NCBI GenBank assembly: GCA_022824465.1
Contig: JAJDZV010000010.1
Coordinates: 1 to 58,004 of the forward strand
Reading direction: 5' to 3'
From: Anaerolineae bacterium
GTDB lineage: Bacteria; Chloroflexota; Anaerolineae; Aggregatilineales; Phototrophicaceae
Length of the DNA: 58,004 nucleotides
Part shown: positions 6,958 through 15,941 of the stretch, piece by piece
Layout of the letters: every line of letters starts with the position of its first letter
How positions within the stretch are numbered: the first letter of the stretch is position 1
The notes under the pieces: model-generated
The model's database searches: none
What the model was told of the DNA's origin: nothing
Seen by the model: only the letters and a program-made list of their open reading frames with translations
Made by a program: the position numbers and the translations under genes

Positions 6958-8526
6958 ATGCCAGCTATTGATTATCTGCGCGACCGAATCCAGCTAAACG
7001 ACGGCGCTTGGTCCACCATTTACCGCGTCGATATCCCAAGCGATCGCCTCAAATTCGAAGACCTGCACCCAATGAGCAGCTACATCCGCCAGCAGGATAT
7101 CGCTCGCATGCAGTACGCTCGCGCCCAAGCCCGCAGCGAGACCAACCCGCATATCCTCACCTGGACCGCCATGCAGACTGATCGCCGCGCCAGCCAGATA
7201 TTCCCCGGAGTCAGCCTGGAAACCGATGACGGCGAGCAAATCATCAGCGCCAACTCATTCATCACTTACACCCTGCGCAAGCTCCTGGCGGCCGGCTGGC
7301 TGCAATTGCACGAGTACCTGGGCGACACCTACGAATGGAAAGTCGATATCCCCGACGAACACCGTGATTGGCGCGCCCGCGCCGACGCCGTATTGCGCTG
7401 GCTTGAAGACGCGATCCAACTCGACCTCTATCCCAACATCGAGCGCGGCACCTATCAGCCGCGCGTATTCCGCCCCTTCAACGTCGCCCAGAACTTCGCC
7501 CGCATTGGCCGCTGCGATTTCATCCGCCACTTCGTCCAGAACCATGAGCGCCAAGTGGTGTTTAATACATCGCACTTCCTGCACGAACATGACGACCTCA
7601 TCAGCCACCATTCCGGCTACGGCGACGCCATCGGGCTGATGGCGGCCGCCAATACAATCCTGCGTCCGCCAATCTATCGCCGCGGCGCCCTGCTCTTTGA
7701 CGGCGAATGCTGGCGCATTGATGTCATCAGCTTGAGCGACATCGCCTTGACCTTCCCGGGCGAGATCTCGCTGAGCGCCGACGGCGAGCGCGATTATCGC
7801 TTTCAGGTCAATCCCGCCACATCAGTTCCCATCGCGCTCTACACGAGAGCCGGCCGATTGCAGCGCGAAGATCGCCCATTGCAGCGTACGCCCGAGGCAG
7901 CCGATCGACTCGAGTTTGTCCTGGTCAACCGGCAAGTCGTAAGCTGGAAACGCGGCGGCGGACTGCAACTTCCGCAAAATGGATTCGTGCTGTCGCTTGC
8001 CGCCGACGCGCTTCCCGCTGGCGCGCCGGAACAAATTATCGCTGACGCCTGGGTCGAATTCAGCTTCGCCCCGAAACTTGGTCCGGTCGTCGCCGGCATT
8101 CAGGCCGGTCCCATTCTCCTTCGCGACGGGAGCGAAACCTTCGGCGGGGCGGCGCATGACGAAGAGTTCTGGGCGAGCCGCAGCGAATTCCCTGGCATTT
8201 CGCCCGTCCACATGGACTTCGCCGGCGCCGACGAGCGCAAAGCCAGGCTGGCGCTGGGCATCAAGTCTGACGGCGATCTGGTTCTGCTAATGGTCGATGG
8301 CTGTGAACCAGCCAGCCGCACCCCGCTCGATAGCGCTGGCGCCATCCTGAAGGAGTTGACTGCATTACTGTTGAAGGCCGGCGCCGTTGACGCCTTGAAC
8401 CTCAGCGGCGAAGGCTCCTGCCATCTCTTCGTCCGGGGCGGTCTCGCCAATACGCCATCCGACCGGCGCGGACGCCCGGGCGTCGTCTACGAGCGCATGT
8501 TGCCCTCAATTGGCATCGTCGGCTGA
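6958..8526 (+). CDS. Large protein with C-terminal phosphodiester-glycosidase (NAGPA)-like domain
   Basis: A 522-residue protein with the start at ATG 6958, chosen because an aggggc SD precedes it and a promoter lies just upstream. The C-terminal third, from about residue 365 (VVAGIQAGPILLRDG) to the end, follows the NAGPA/DUF2233 pattern: a GGP-LL-G-like strand, then ALGIKSDGDLVLLMVDG, KAGAVDALNL and a Ser/Gly-rich loop. In most family members the loop reads NLDGGGS; here it is NLSGEGS, so an acidic residue is missing from the usual place. The N-terminal 350 residues are not recognised. No clear signal peptide is seen from this start. The activity may be altered or lost. The last 21 nt overlap the converging Ldh-family gene. 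Confidence 0.65.
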   Translation: MPAIDYLRDRIQLNDGAWSTIYRVDIPSDRLKFEDLHPMSSYIRQQDIARMQYARAQARSETNPHILTWTAMQTDRRASQIFPGVSLETDDGEQIISANSFITYTLRKLLAAGWLQLHEYLGDTYEWKVDIPDEHRDWRARADAVLRWLEDAIQLDLYPNIERGTYQPRVFRPFNVAQNFARIGRCDFIRHFVQNHERQVVFNTSHFLHEHDDLISHHSGYGDAIGLMAAANTILRPPIYRRGALLFDGECWRIDVISLSDIALTFPGEISLSADGERDYRFQVNPATSVPIALYTRAGRLQREDRPLQRTPEAADRLEFVLVNRQVVSWKRGGGLQLPQNGFVLSLAADALPAGAPEQIIADAWVEFSFAPKLGPVVAGIQAGPILLRDGSETFGGAAHDEEFWASRSEFPGISPVHMDFAGADERKARLALGIKSDGDLVLLMVDGCEPASRTPLDSAGAILKELTALLLKAGAVDALNLSGEGSCHLFVRGGLANTPSDRRGRPGVVYERMLPSIGIVG

Positions 8527-9513
8527 GGCCGCCACAGCCTGCAGTTCCTGCCAGACCTTCGCGTCCAGCTCAAGGGCGCCCGCCGTCAGATTCGCTTGCT
8601 GAATCCGATCGCCGCGTTCGCCCGGCGTCAGGATCTCGTCCACGCCCGGCAAAAGCGCGAGACGCTTAACACGCGCGATCAAGTCGCTTGCTTGCGCCTG
8701 GAAACTCGCCAGGTCTTCCGCCAACAGCGCCGGATCGATCGCGAAAACCAAGTTGCCCCAATCCAGCTTCGTGCCATCCTCTTTGCGCGTCGCCCCGACC
8801 AGCGCCCGCGTCAGCATCTCGACGATCAGCGCCAACGCCGAGCCCTTGTAACCGCCAAAGGCTTTGATCGCCCCAGCCAGCGCCGCCGCCGGATCCGTCG
8901 TCAGCCGGCCCTCGCGGTCATAGGCGACGCCTTCAGGAATGGACTCGCCCTCGGCCTGCGCCAGAATAATGCCGTACCAAGCCATCGCCGCTGTCGCCAT
9001 ATCAAAGACCAGTGGCGCGCCCGCGGTTGGAATGCCGACCGCCAGCGGATTGGTGCCGAGGAAGGGCTCGTATGACCCATGCATCGCCATCAACTCGGGC
9101 GAACCGGAAAAAACGAAGCCGATGAGACCGGCATCCGCCAGTTGACGCGCGTAGTAACCGATCGCGCCCGTCGGCGAATTTGTCCGCTGCGAGCCGACAA
9201 TGCCAAACCCATGCGCTTTGGCTTTCTCGCGCGCCAGGTCAGTCGCCCGCGAAACGACCACCATGCCCTGGTTCCAGCCGCCATCCAACAGCGCTGACAG
9301 CTTGGTCTCCCGTACCACCGAGATTCTGCCCGCGCCCGGATTGGCGGGCATTCCCGCGCCAAGCAGCTTGATCACATTTTGATTATTGCCGCGCAGTTGA
9401 GCGTACAGGATGATATCGAGGATGACCTCGGTATCTTCCGCGTTGTAGCCTTGCGCCTTGATCGCTAAACGCGTCGTCCTGCGCAGTTGGTTGATGGCTA
9501 TGCGCATAATCAT
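8506..9513 (-). CDS. Ldh-family (malate/lactate/ureidoglycolate-type) NAD(P)-dependent oxidoreductase
   Basis: A 335-residue protein of the LDH2/MDH fold, distinct from the classical Rossmann lactate dehydrogenases. Recognisable segments are NVIKLL, ARQLADAGLIGF, LGTNPLAVGIP, VFDMATAAMAWYG and GGYKGSALAL. Members reduce or oxidise 2-keto/2-hydroxy acids or imino acids. Oddity: the motif that normally reads NSNHFGAAGYY, with a conserved His, here reads TNSPTGAIGYY, so the His is replaced by Pro. The real substrate, and whether it is a standard dehydrogenase, are open. It starts 26 nt downstream of the sugar isomerase gene in the same direction, so the two probably form an operon for sugar-acid or polyol breakdown. 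Confidence 0.8.
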   Translation of the reverse strand: MIMRIAINQLRRTTRLAIKAQGYNAEDTEVILDIILYAQLRGNNQNVIKLLGAGMPANPGAGRISVVRETKLSALLDGGWNQGMVVVSRATDLAREKAKAHGFGIVGSQRTNSPTGAIGYYARQLADAGLIGFVFSGSPELMAMHGSYEPFLGTNPLAVGIPTAGAPLVFDMATAAMAWYGIILAQAEGESIPEGVAYDREGRLTTDPAAALAGAIKAFGGYKGSALALIVEMLTRALVGATRKEDGTKLDWGNLVFAIDPALLAEDLASFQAQASDLIARVKRLALLPGVDEILTPGERGDRIQQANLTAGALELDAKVWQELQAVAASADDAN

Positions 9514-9539
9514 TTTCCCGCTTTCCGCGGCTGGCGCCT

Positions 9540-10304
9540 CTAACGCTTGCCGCGCGCCAGTCCGTTCGCGGTCAGATACGTGTAGCTATCGCGCACCGCT
9601 TGCAGCATATCGGTCGCGCAACGGTCCAACTCGACGATATGCCACTCGGCAGTCTCTGCCGCCGCCTCGACGATGCCCGGCACATCCATCTTGCCGCCGC
9701 CAACCGCCGTCATATCTCCGTCGGTGTTAAGCGGTCCGTCCTTGAGATGAATCAACGGCGCCCGCGCCCCCACACGCTTGACCACATCAATCGCATCCAG
9801 ACCGCCAACCTGCGCCCAGTACGTATCAATCTGCAAGAATACGCTCTCATCGAGTTCTTCGAGTATCAACTCCAGGGTCGCGCTGCCGTTGAGCTGCTTG
9901 AACTCCCACCAATGATTGTGATAGCCCAAGGCAAGTCCGTTCGCGCGCGCGAATTCACCGGCGCGATTGAGTCTCTCGCAAGCGCGCTTGATCGCGTCGA
10001 CCGTCTCGAATTCCCCCGGCGGCAAATAGGCGACGCAAACGCGGCTCAAGCCATAAGCCTCCGCGATCGCCAGCACCTCATCCTGGTTGGCCTCATCGGG
10101 AAAGGGCACATGGCTGCTGCACACCTCAAGCTCCAGCTCGCGGAACAACTCCGCCGACGCCTCCAGGCCGCCCGGCATGCCGCCGAAGGGCTCCACGCCA
10201 GCGTAGCCAATCTCCGCCACTCCCCTGACCGTGCCTTCAAAGTCCCGTGCTAATTCTTCGCGCAGCGAATACAATTGCGCCGCAACCGGCTTGATGTCTG
10301 CCAT
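9540..10304 (-). CDS. Sugar phosphate isomerase/epimerase (xylose-isomerase-like TIM barrel)
   Basis: A 254-residue AP-endonuclease-2/xylose-isomerase-like TIM barrel. It begins with the typical AAQLYSLREELARDFEGTV, followed by GYAGVEPFG. Candidate metal and catalytic residues sit in the usual strand ends: Glu in GVEPF, His in GYHNHWWEF, Asp in LQIDTYW, His in LIHLKDG and Glu in IVELD. The family includes inosose dehydratases and sugar epimerases, and the substrate cannot be assigned. It is first gene of a two-gene minus-strand unit with the Ldh-family oxidoreductase and divergent from the ABC exporter genes. Confidence 0.85.
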   Translation of the reverse strand: MADIKPVAAQLYSLREELARDFEGTVRGVAEIGYAGVEPFGGMPGGLEASAELFRELELEVCSSHVPFPDEANQDEVLAIAEAYGLSRVCVAYLPPGEFETVDAIKRACERLNRAGEFARANGLALGYHNHWWEFKQLNGSATLELILEELDESVFLQIDTYWAQVGGLDAIDVVKRVGARAPLIHLKDGPLNTDGDMTAVGGGKMDVPGIVEAAAETAEWHIVELDRCATDMLQAVRDSYTYLTANGLARGKR

Positions 10305-10531
10305 ATCTTCTGTCCCTTGCGCTTGAGAACCCTATCGCCTGTATTTTGACGCCTGCCCGCAAGATTGCCAGTGTCAATCCGCCCCCGGCGCCCACTTGCC
10401 CGATTGCCGCGTCTGCGTGTAGTAAAGGCAAGCGCCCTGCTGTAAACTGGCAGATTGTGCCTCATTCGCAGCGAGCGCACGTCTGGCCCGTCCCGGACGC
10501 GCGCTTGAGAACAGCCTCCGGGAGTCGCCTA

Positions 10532-12442
10532 ATGGCATCCGCCGCGTCCAAATCGCGCGCTCAGACATTCGCCAAGCCCGCATCGCTCACCGCCTTTCGT
10601 ATCTGGCTGCGTCTGATGCGATACCTGTGGCGTTATCGCGCTTCCGTGTTGACGGCTTTCGTCGGCATCATCGGCACAAACATCCTGGCGGTCGCCGTGC
10701 CCTACATCCTGCGCGATGTTGTCGATATCGGCATCGCCGCCAAAGACAGCGCCTTTATGCTCAACGCCGGCTTGCTGGTGGTTGGCTTGGGCGTCTTGCG
10801 CGGCGTGACCGCCTTCTTCGGCCGTTACTTCGGCGAGCGCCTGGCGCATTGCATTTCCTACGACATCCGCAACGAACTCTACGATAAAGTGCAGCGGCAG
10901 TCGTTCACCTACCACGACAACGCCCAGGTCGGCACTATCGTCACGCGCTCCATCAGCGATGTCAACGAGATCATGCGCTACTTCTCCTTCGGCCTCATGG
11001 ACGGATTGAACGTCATCCTCCTGCTGATCGGCGTCGTCGCCATCATGCTCGCCACCAGTCCCCTGCTCGCCATCGTCGCCCTGCTGCCGCTTGTGCCCTT
11101 GACGCTCTATTCGCAACAGTTTGTTATGCGCGTTCATCCACGCTGGAAGCAAGTCATGACGCGTATGCAGGCGATCAGCAACCACATCCAGGAGAATGCG
11201 CTCGGCGCCGAAGTCGTTCGCGTATTCGCCCGCGAGCAATACGAAATTGACCGCTTCCACAAAGAAAATACCAACTTGTACAACGAGCAACTCGGCTTCA
11301 TCACCCAGTGGATCACCTACCTGCCGGCGAGCGCCTTTCTGGCCGCCCTCTCCACCGCCCTGGTTCTGCTTTTCGGCGGGCTGATGGAGCGGCAGGGCTT
11401 GGCGAATATCTCCGTCGGTCTGATCGTCACCTTCAACGCCTATGTGCTGCTACTGGCGCAGCCCCTGCGCTTCGTCGGCTTCGTCATCCTGCTGACGACC
11501 CAAGCGGTAGCCAGCGGCGAACGCGTCTTTGAAGTCCTCGACGAGACCGAATTGCTAGTCGATAAGACCAACACCGTAAAACGCGACATCCGCGGGCATG
11601 TCAAGTTCAACCGAGTTAGCACCAGTTATTCCGCCATCAGCCCGGCGGTCGTGAAAAACGCAAGCCTCGAAGCCAAACCGGGAGAAGTCGTGGCAATCAT
11701 CGGCTTGACCGGCTCCGGCAAGACGACAATCGCTAATCTGATCCCCCGCTTCTACGATGTCACCGATGGCGCCGTCACGATCGACGGCGTCGACGTCCGC
11801 GACTATGACCTGGATTGCCTGCGCAGCCAGATCGGCATCGTCATGCAGCAGTCGCTGCTCTTCTCCGCCACCATCGAGGAGAACATCGCTTACGGCAACC
11901 CCTCCGCCTCCAAGTCCGCTATCGTGGAAGCCGCCAAAGCCGCCAATGCCCACGACTTCATCACCGAATTCCCCGACGGCTATCAGACAGTCGTCGGCGA
12001 ACGCGGCGTCACCCTGTCCGGCGGGCAGAAGCAGCGCGTCGCCATCGCCCGCGCCCTGCTCATAGACCCGCGCATCCTCATCCTCGATGACGCCACCAGC
12101 AGCGTCGACACCCAGACCGAACACCTGATTCAGCAGGCGCTAGACCGCATCATGGTCGGGCGCACGACCTTCGTGATCGCCCAGCGAATGAGCACCATCC
12201 TCAACGCCGACCAGATCATCGTGCTGCGCGACGGCGTGATTATCCAGCGAGGCACGCACGACGCCCTGCTCAAAGACGGCGGACTCTACGAAGAGATTTA
12301 CAAGCTGCAACTGCAGGAACAGCAGCGCGTCCGCCGCGAAGCGATCATCTCCGGCGTCATTCAACTGCCCTTGGAAGAACGCCGCTCGACCCAGCAATTC
12401 CGCGAACTAATCGAACGCCTCACAGGCAAGTACACGCCCTAA
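10532..12442 (+). CDS. ABC exporter half-transporter with degenerate ATP site (subunit 1)
   Basis: A 636-residue half-transporter with six transmembrane helices followed by an ATPase domain. The start at ATG 10532 has SD GGGAG at 10520-10524. Motifs: Walker A GLTGSGKTT (about 391), Q-loop VMQQS, intact signature LSGGQ (about 495), Walker B ILILDD with Asp520 where the catalytic Glu should be, and Gln551 replacing the H-loop His (VIAQRMS). This is the pattern of the degenerate-site subunit in heterodimeric exporters such as TM287/288 and BmrCD. The partner follows 23 nt downstream. It probably exports lipids or drugs from the cytoplasm or inner leaflet; the substrate is not determinable. Confidence 0.92.
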   Translation: MASAASKSRAQTFAKPASLTAFRIWLRLMRYLWRYRASVLTAFVGIIGTNILAVAVPYILRDVVDIGIAAKDSAFMLNAGLLVVGLGVLRGVTAFFGRYFGERLAHCISYDIRNELYDKVQRQSFTYHDNAQVGTIVTRSISDVNEIMRYFSFGLMDGLNVILLLIGVVAIMLATSPLLAIVALLPLVPLTLYSQQFVMRVHPRWKQVMTRMQAISNHIQENALGAEVVRVFAREQYEIDRFHKENTNLYNEQLGFITQWITYLPASAFLAALSTALVLLFGGLMERQGLANISVGLIVTFNAYVLLLAQPLRFVGFVILLTTQAVASGERVFEVLDETELLVDKTNTVKRDIRGHVKFNRVSTSYSAISPAVVKNASLEAKPGEVVAIIGLTGSGKTTIANLIPRFYDVTDGAVTIDGVDVRDYDLDCLRSQIGIVMQQSLLFSATIEENIAYGNPSASKSAIVEAAKAANAHDFITEFPDGYQTVVGERGVTLSGGQKQRVAIARALLIDPRILILDDATSSVDTQTEHLIQQALDRIMVGRTTFVIAQRMSTILNADQIIVLRDGVIIQRGTHDALLKDGGLYEEIYKLQLQEQQRVRREAIISGVIQLPLEERRSTQQFRELIERLTGKYTP

Positions 12443-12465
12443 AGCGCAAACGTCTAAAGGAGACT

Positions 12466-14292
12466 ATGGCTGCAAAAACCGGGAGCAACACCAAGGCCTC
12501 GCCCCCCGACAAGAGCAAACAGGCTGAGCCGAATATCCTCGAAATCGAAGACGAGCACAAACCCGGCTTCGACCGCGACGTGATCCTCCGGCTCCTGTCC
12601 TACATCAAGCCGCATCGGCGCGAATTCGCCGTCGCCGTCTTTGCCATGCTCTTCAGCGTTGTCGCCAATGTCGCCGGACCGCCAATCATCGGTTGGGCAA
12701 TCGACGAAGGCATTCGCGCCGGCGAGCTCTCGATTCTCATCGGCGGCGTGCTCGTCTTCATTGGCATTCAGGTGCTCGGTTTCATCGGCTTCCGCATCCA
12801 ATTGGGCAATATGGCAGTCATCGGCCAGACGATTATCAAGACCTTGCGTGATCAACTATTTGAACACATCCAGTATCTTTCAATCAGTTTCTTCGCCGAA
12901 TACGAAGCCGGCCGACTCATCGCCCGCATCGTCAGCGATGTCAACGTCGTGCGCGAAGCCGTCACCTTCGCCGCCGTCGGCACCATCCGCGAAGTCCTTA
13001 TGCTCTTCGGCATCATCATCTCCATGCTCGTGATCAATGTCCCCCTCACCGCCGTCGCCTTCACTGTGCTCATCGTTCTGCTGATCATCGCCAACTTCTG
13101 GCGCATACACGCGCGCGCCGCCTATCTGCGCGTCTCCGACGCCAACGCCAAAGTCAACGCTGAACTCTCCGAGGCTTTCACCGGCGTCCGCGTCACCCAA
13201 GCCTTCGCCCGGCAATCCTACAACTACCAGCGCTTCTCCGGCGAGATCAACGAAGCCAGCCGCTCGGCCGGTGTCAAAGCCGCGCTGATCGCCGGCGTTT
13301 TCTATCCCACCGTCGAGATGATCGGCGGCGTCGCCACCGGCACGCTGATCTTCGTCGGCGGCACACTTGTCCTGGATGACCGCATCACCGTCGGCGTGCT
13401 GCTGGCATTTATCCTGTATATTCAACAGTTCTTCTTCCCAATTCGTCTCCTGGCGCAGCGTTACAACCTGCTCCAAAGCGTCATCGCATCCGGCTATCGC
13501 ATCTTCAAACTGATGGACTTCCCGGTCGAAGTCCGCGATGAAATCGTCGCCGACGACCTGCCGAAAATCAGCGGTCATATTCGCTTTGAAGATGTCGCCT
13601 TTCGCTACTCGCCCGATGGTCCTCTGGTCCTGGACAACATCAATCTTGAGGTGCCGGCTGGCGCGCGCGTCGCCTTCGTAGGCCACACCGGCGCTGGAAA
13701 AACCACCATGGTCAAGCTCATCATGCGCTTCCACGACGTGACTCAAGGCCGAGTCTCCGTCGACGGCCACGACCTCAAGCGCGTGACGCAGAACAGCCTG
13801 CGGCGACAGATAAGCGTCGTCCCCCAAGATACCCACCTCTTCTCCGGCTCGGTTTTGGAGAACATTCGCTATGGCCGCTTGAAAGCCAGCGACGAGGAAG
13901 TCGTCGCCGCGGCGAAGGCGGTCGGCGCGCACGACTTCATTGTCAATATGGAAGACGGCTATCTCACCGATATCAAGGAGGGCGGCGCCCTCTTGTCCAC
14001 GGGCCAACGGCAGTTGCTCGCTTTCGCCCGCGCGCTCCTCGCCGATCCCCGCGTGCTAATCCTCGACGAAGCCACCAGCAACATCGATACGCAGACCGAG
14101 CGCCTGATCCAGCGCGGCTTGGAGCGCCTGCTCGAGGGACGCACCAGCTTCATCATCGCTCATCGCTTGAGCACGATCACCTCAGCCGATGTCATCGTCG
14201 TCATGGATCACGGCAAGATCATCGAAATGGGCAGCCACAAGGATTTGCTCAAGCTGGAAGGCGTTTACCACCAACTCTACACCCTGGTCTAA
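12466..14292 (+). CDS. ABC exporter half-transporter with consensus Walker B/H-loop (subunit 2)
   Basis: The 608-residue partner of the preceding half-transporter, starting at ATG 12466 with SD aaaggag. It has a hydrophilic N-terminal extension of about 40 residues, six transmembrane helices and an ATPase domain. Motifs: Walker A GHTGAGKTT (about 406), Q-loop VVPQDT, altered signature LSTGQ instead of LSGGQ, Walker B ILILDE with Glu535 and H-loop His566 (IIAHRLS). In a heterodimer, its Walker B pairs with the other subunit's LSGGQ to give one competent ATP site. The other site combines Asp520, Gln551 and LSTGQ and should be weak. This complementary pattern strongly supports an obligate heterodimer. 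Confidence 0.93.
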   Translation: MAAKTGSNTKASPPDKSKQAEPNILEIEDEHKPGFDRDVILRLLSYIKPHRREFAVAVFAMLFSVVANVAGPPIIGWAIDEGIRAGELSILIGGVLVFIGIQVLGFIGFRIQLGNMAVIGQTIIKTLRDQLFEHIQYLSISFFAEYEAGRLIARIVSDVNVVREAVTFAAVGTIREVLMLFGIIISMLVINVPLTAVAFTVLIVLLIIANFWRIHARAAYLRVSDANAKVNAELSEAFTGVRVTQAFARQSYNYQRFSGEINEASRSAGVKAALIAGVFYPTVEMIGGVATGTLIFVGGTLVLDDRITVGVLLAFILYIQQFFFPIRLLAQRYNLLQSVIASGYRIFKLMDFPVEVRDEIVADDLPKISGHIRFEDVAFRYSPDGPLVLDNINLEVPAGARVAFVGHTGAGKTTMVKLIMRFHDVTQGRVSVDGHDLKRVTQNSLRRQISVVPQDTHLFSGSVLENIRYGRLKASDEEVVAAAKAVGAHDFIVNMEDGYLTDIKEGGALLSTGQRQLLAFARALLADPRVLILDEATSNIDTQTERLIQRGLERLLEGRTSFIIAHRLSTITSADVIVVMDHGKIIEMGSHKDLLKLEGVYHQLYTLV

Positions 14293-14310
14293 GCTCAAAC
14301 GCCGCCGCCA

Positions 14311-15519
14311 TCAGCGCTTGTTGTCCTCGCGCGGACGATAATGCAAATCGCTCGCCCGCCGTATCATCGTCTCGCCATACTTGTCGCGCAGGCGGTCCAG
14401 CGCCTCGACGAGATCGTCCTCATTCTTTTCGCCCAATTCAGCCTCCCAAAGTCCCAGCTGCCGGCTGGATTCGCCGAAGCCGCCGATGCCGACGCCGATC
14501 AGCCGAACTGCCCGTCCCGGGAGCCACACCTGCTCAAATAGCGCCTTGGCGGATTGGTAGATTTCCCCATCAAGATCCGTCGGCTGATCCAACGTGACTT
14601 GCCGGCTGAGCGTCGTGAAATCCGTCCAACGCAGCTTGATCTTGACAGTCGCGCCCGCCAGACCGGCCTTGCGCGTTTGACGCCCGACCCCGTCCGCCAA
14701 CCGGCGCAGCGTCAGCTTCAATTCCGCCTCATCCGCCACATCCTTGGGGAATGTCACCTCCTTGCTTATCGACTTCGCCCCCGGCTCTGCATGCACCGGA
14801 CGAAAGTCGATGCCCCGCGCCCGACGCCAAATGTCGCCGCCGAGCTTGCCCAATCGCGCCACTAACGCTTCTTCCGACCAACTGGCGACATCGCCGACCG
14901 TTGTCAAACCCAGGCTTTGCAGCGTCTCAGCATTCTTCGGTCCCACGCCCCAAAGCCGCCGGATCGGCAGTGGCGCCAGAAAATCCGCCTCTTCACCCGC
15001 AGGCACGATCGTGATCGCGTTTGGCGGTTTATCCATTGCCTGGCGCGCCTTGCCCACCGTATTCGCGGTCTTCGCCACCAGCTTGTTGGTCGCGCCGCCC
15101 AATGAACATGGCAGTTCAAGCTCTTCGTTGATCCGCTTCTGCAGCCGTCGGGCGATATCAAGAATCGCATCCGGCAGAATCGTCACATCAAGAAAGGCTT
15201 CGTCGATCGAGAGCGGCTCAACATCGGGCGCCGTATCCCGCAGTATCGCCATGACCGCTCGCGACCGCTCGGAATACACGCCGCGCGTCTGCCCCACCAC
15301 GATCAAATGCGGGCATAAACGAAGCGCCTGCGACATCGGCATCGCCGAGCGCACGCCATACCTCCGCGCCGGATACGATGCCGACGACACCACCCCCCGC
15401 TGGTCCGGCCTGCCGCCTACCGCGATCGCCTTGCCACGCAATTCCGGATTCAACTGCTCTTCCACTGCGCAAAAGAATGCATCTAAATCAAGATGGAGGA
15501 TCTTGCGCGTCTTCGCCAT
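14311..15519 (-). CDS. dinB: DNA polymerase IV (Y-family translesion polymerase)
   Basis: A 402-residue Y-family polymerase that bypasses damaged template bases. The N-terminus HLDLDAFFCAVEEQ carries the first metal-binding Asp, YPARRYGVRSAMPM is the classic DinB fingers motif, and SIDEAFLDVT holds the catalytic Asp-Glu pair. Helix-hairpin-helix segments (LWGVGPKNAETLQSLG) and a little-finger domain follow. No clear C-terminal clamp-binding peptide is seen. It is convergent with the ABC exporter operon (18-nt gap). No LexA-type palindrome was noticed upstream. Confidence 0.95.
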   Translation of the reverse strand: MAKTRKILHLDLDAFFCAVEEQLNPELRGKAIAVGGRPDQRGVVSSASYPARRYGVRSAMPMSQALRLCPHLIVVGQTRGVYSERSRAVMAILRDTAPDVEPLSIDEAFLDVTILPDAILDIARRLQKRINEELELPCSLGGATNKLVAKTANTVGKARQAMDKPPNAITIVPAGEEADFLAPLPIRRLWGVGPKNAETLQSLGLTTVGDVASWSEEALVARLGKLGGDIWRRARGIDFRPVHAEPGAKSISKEVTFPKDVADEAELKLTLRRLADGVGRQTRKAGLAGATVKIKLRWTDFTTLSRQVTLDQPTDLDGEIYQSAKALFEQVWLPGRAVRLIGVGIGGFGESSRQLGLWEAELGEKNEDDLVEALDRLRDKYGETMIRRASDLHYRPREDNKR

Positions 15520-15892
15520 CGCTCGTCACACAATCCACCCAAACAAGCCCACTAGACCGAATGACCAATAGAATATATTTTCTACTCTAGCACATCAATC
15601 CGCCGAAATCAAGCAAATCTCCTCAAGCGTCCGCGCGCGCTGAATCGGTCCTTGCTGCGACGCTTGCCCGCTACTGCAAACTACTCGCCGCGAACACCGA
15701 AACACTACCCAAAATATACAAGCTAGACGGCCAATCCTTGCGAGTTTCAGCAAATTACTGCCTAATCCGCCGCGCTTGGCTCCCCCTCTCCCCTTGTGGG
15801 AGAGGGGGCCGGGGGGTGAGAGGTAGAAAAGAGCGAATCAAGCGCCTGCTACCGGACAAGCGTTGAAGCCTGCGATTTCGCCGCACGGCGGC
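15520..15892. other. Gene-free gap between dinB and glgB
   Basis: About 370 bp before the glgB promoter. No credible gene. The first half is comparatively AT-rich (15570-15600 and 15710-15760) and presumably holds the dinB promoter; the second half carries the GC-rich hairpin repeat at 15782. Confidence 0.5.
15782..15820 (+). repeat. GC-rich hairpin repeat, copy R1
   Basis: CCCCCTCTCCC and GGGAGAGGGGG form a perfect 11-bp stem around cttgt, followed by ccggggggtgag. The same right half recurs inside copies R2 and R3, so this is a short member of the dispersed family. Confidence 0.8.
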
Positions 15893-15898
15893 TATAAT
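15893..15898 (+). promoter_or_regulatory. -10 box of glgB
   Basis: A perfect TATAAT. The -35 region is poor (tgcgat at 16-nt spacing). The predicted transcript start near 15905 leaves about 37 nt before the proposed CTG start of glgB. Confidence 0.5.
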
Positions 15899-15941
15899 AG
15901 CGCTGAGTATTCGCCCGCGCCCAACAAAGAAAGGCAATGCC

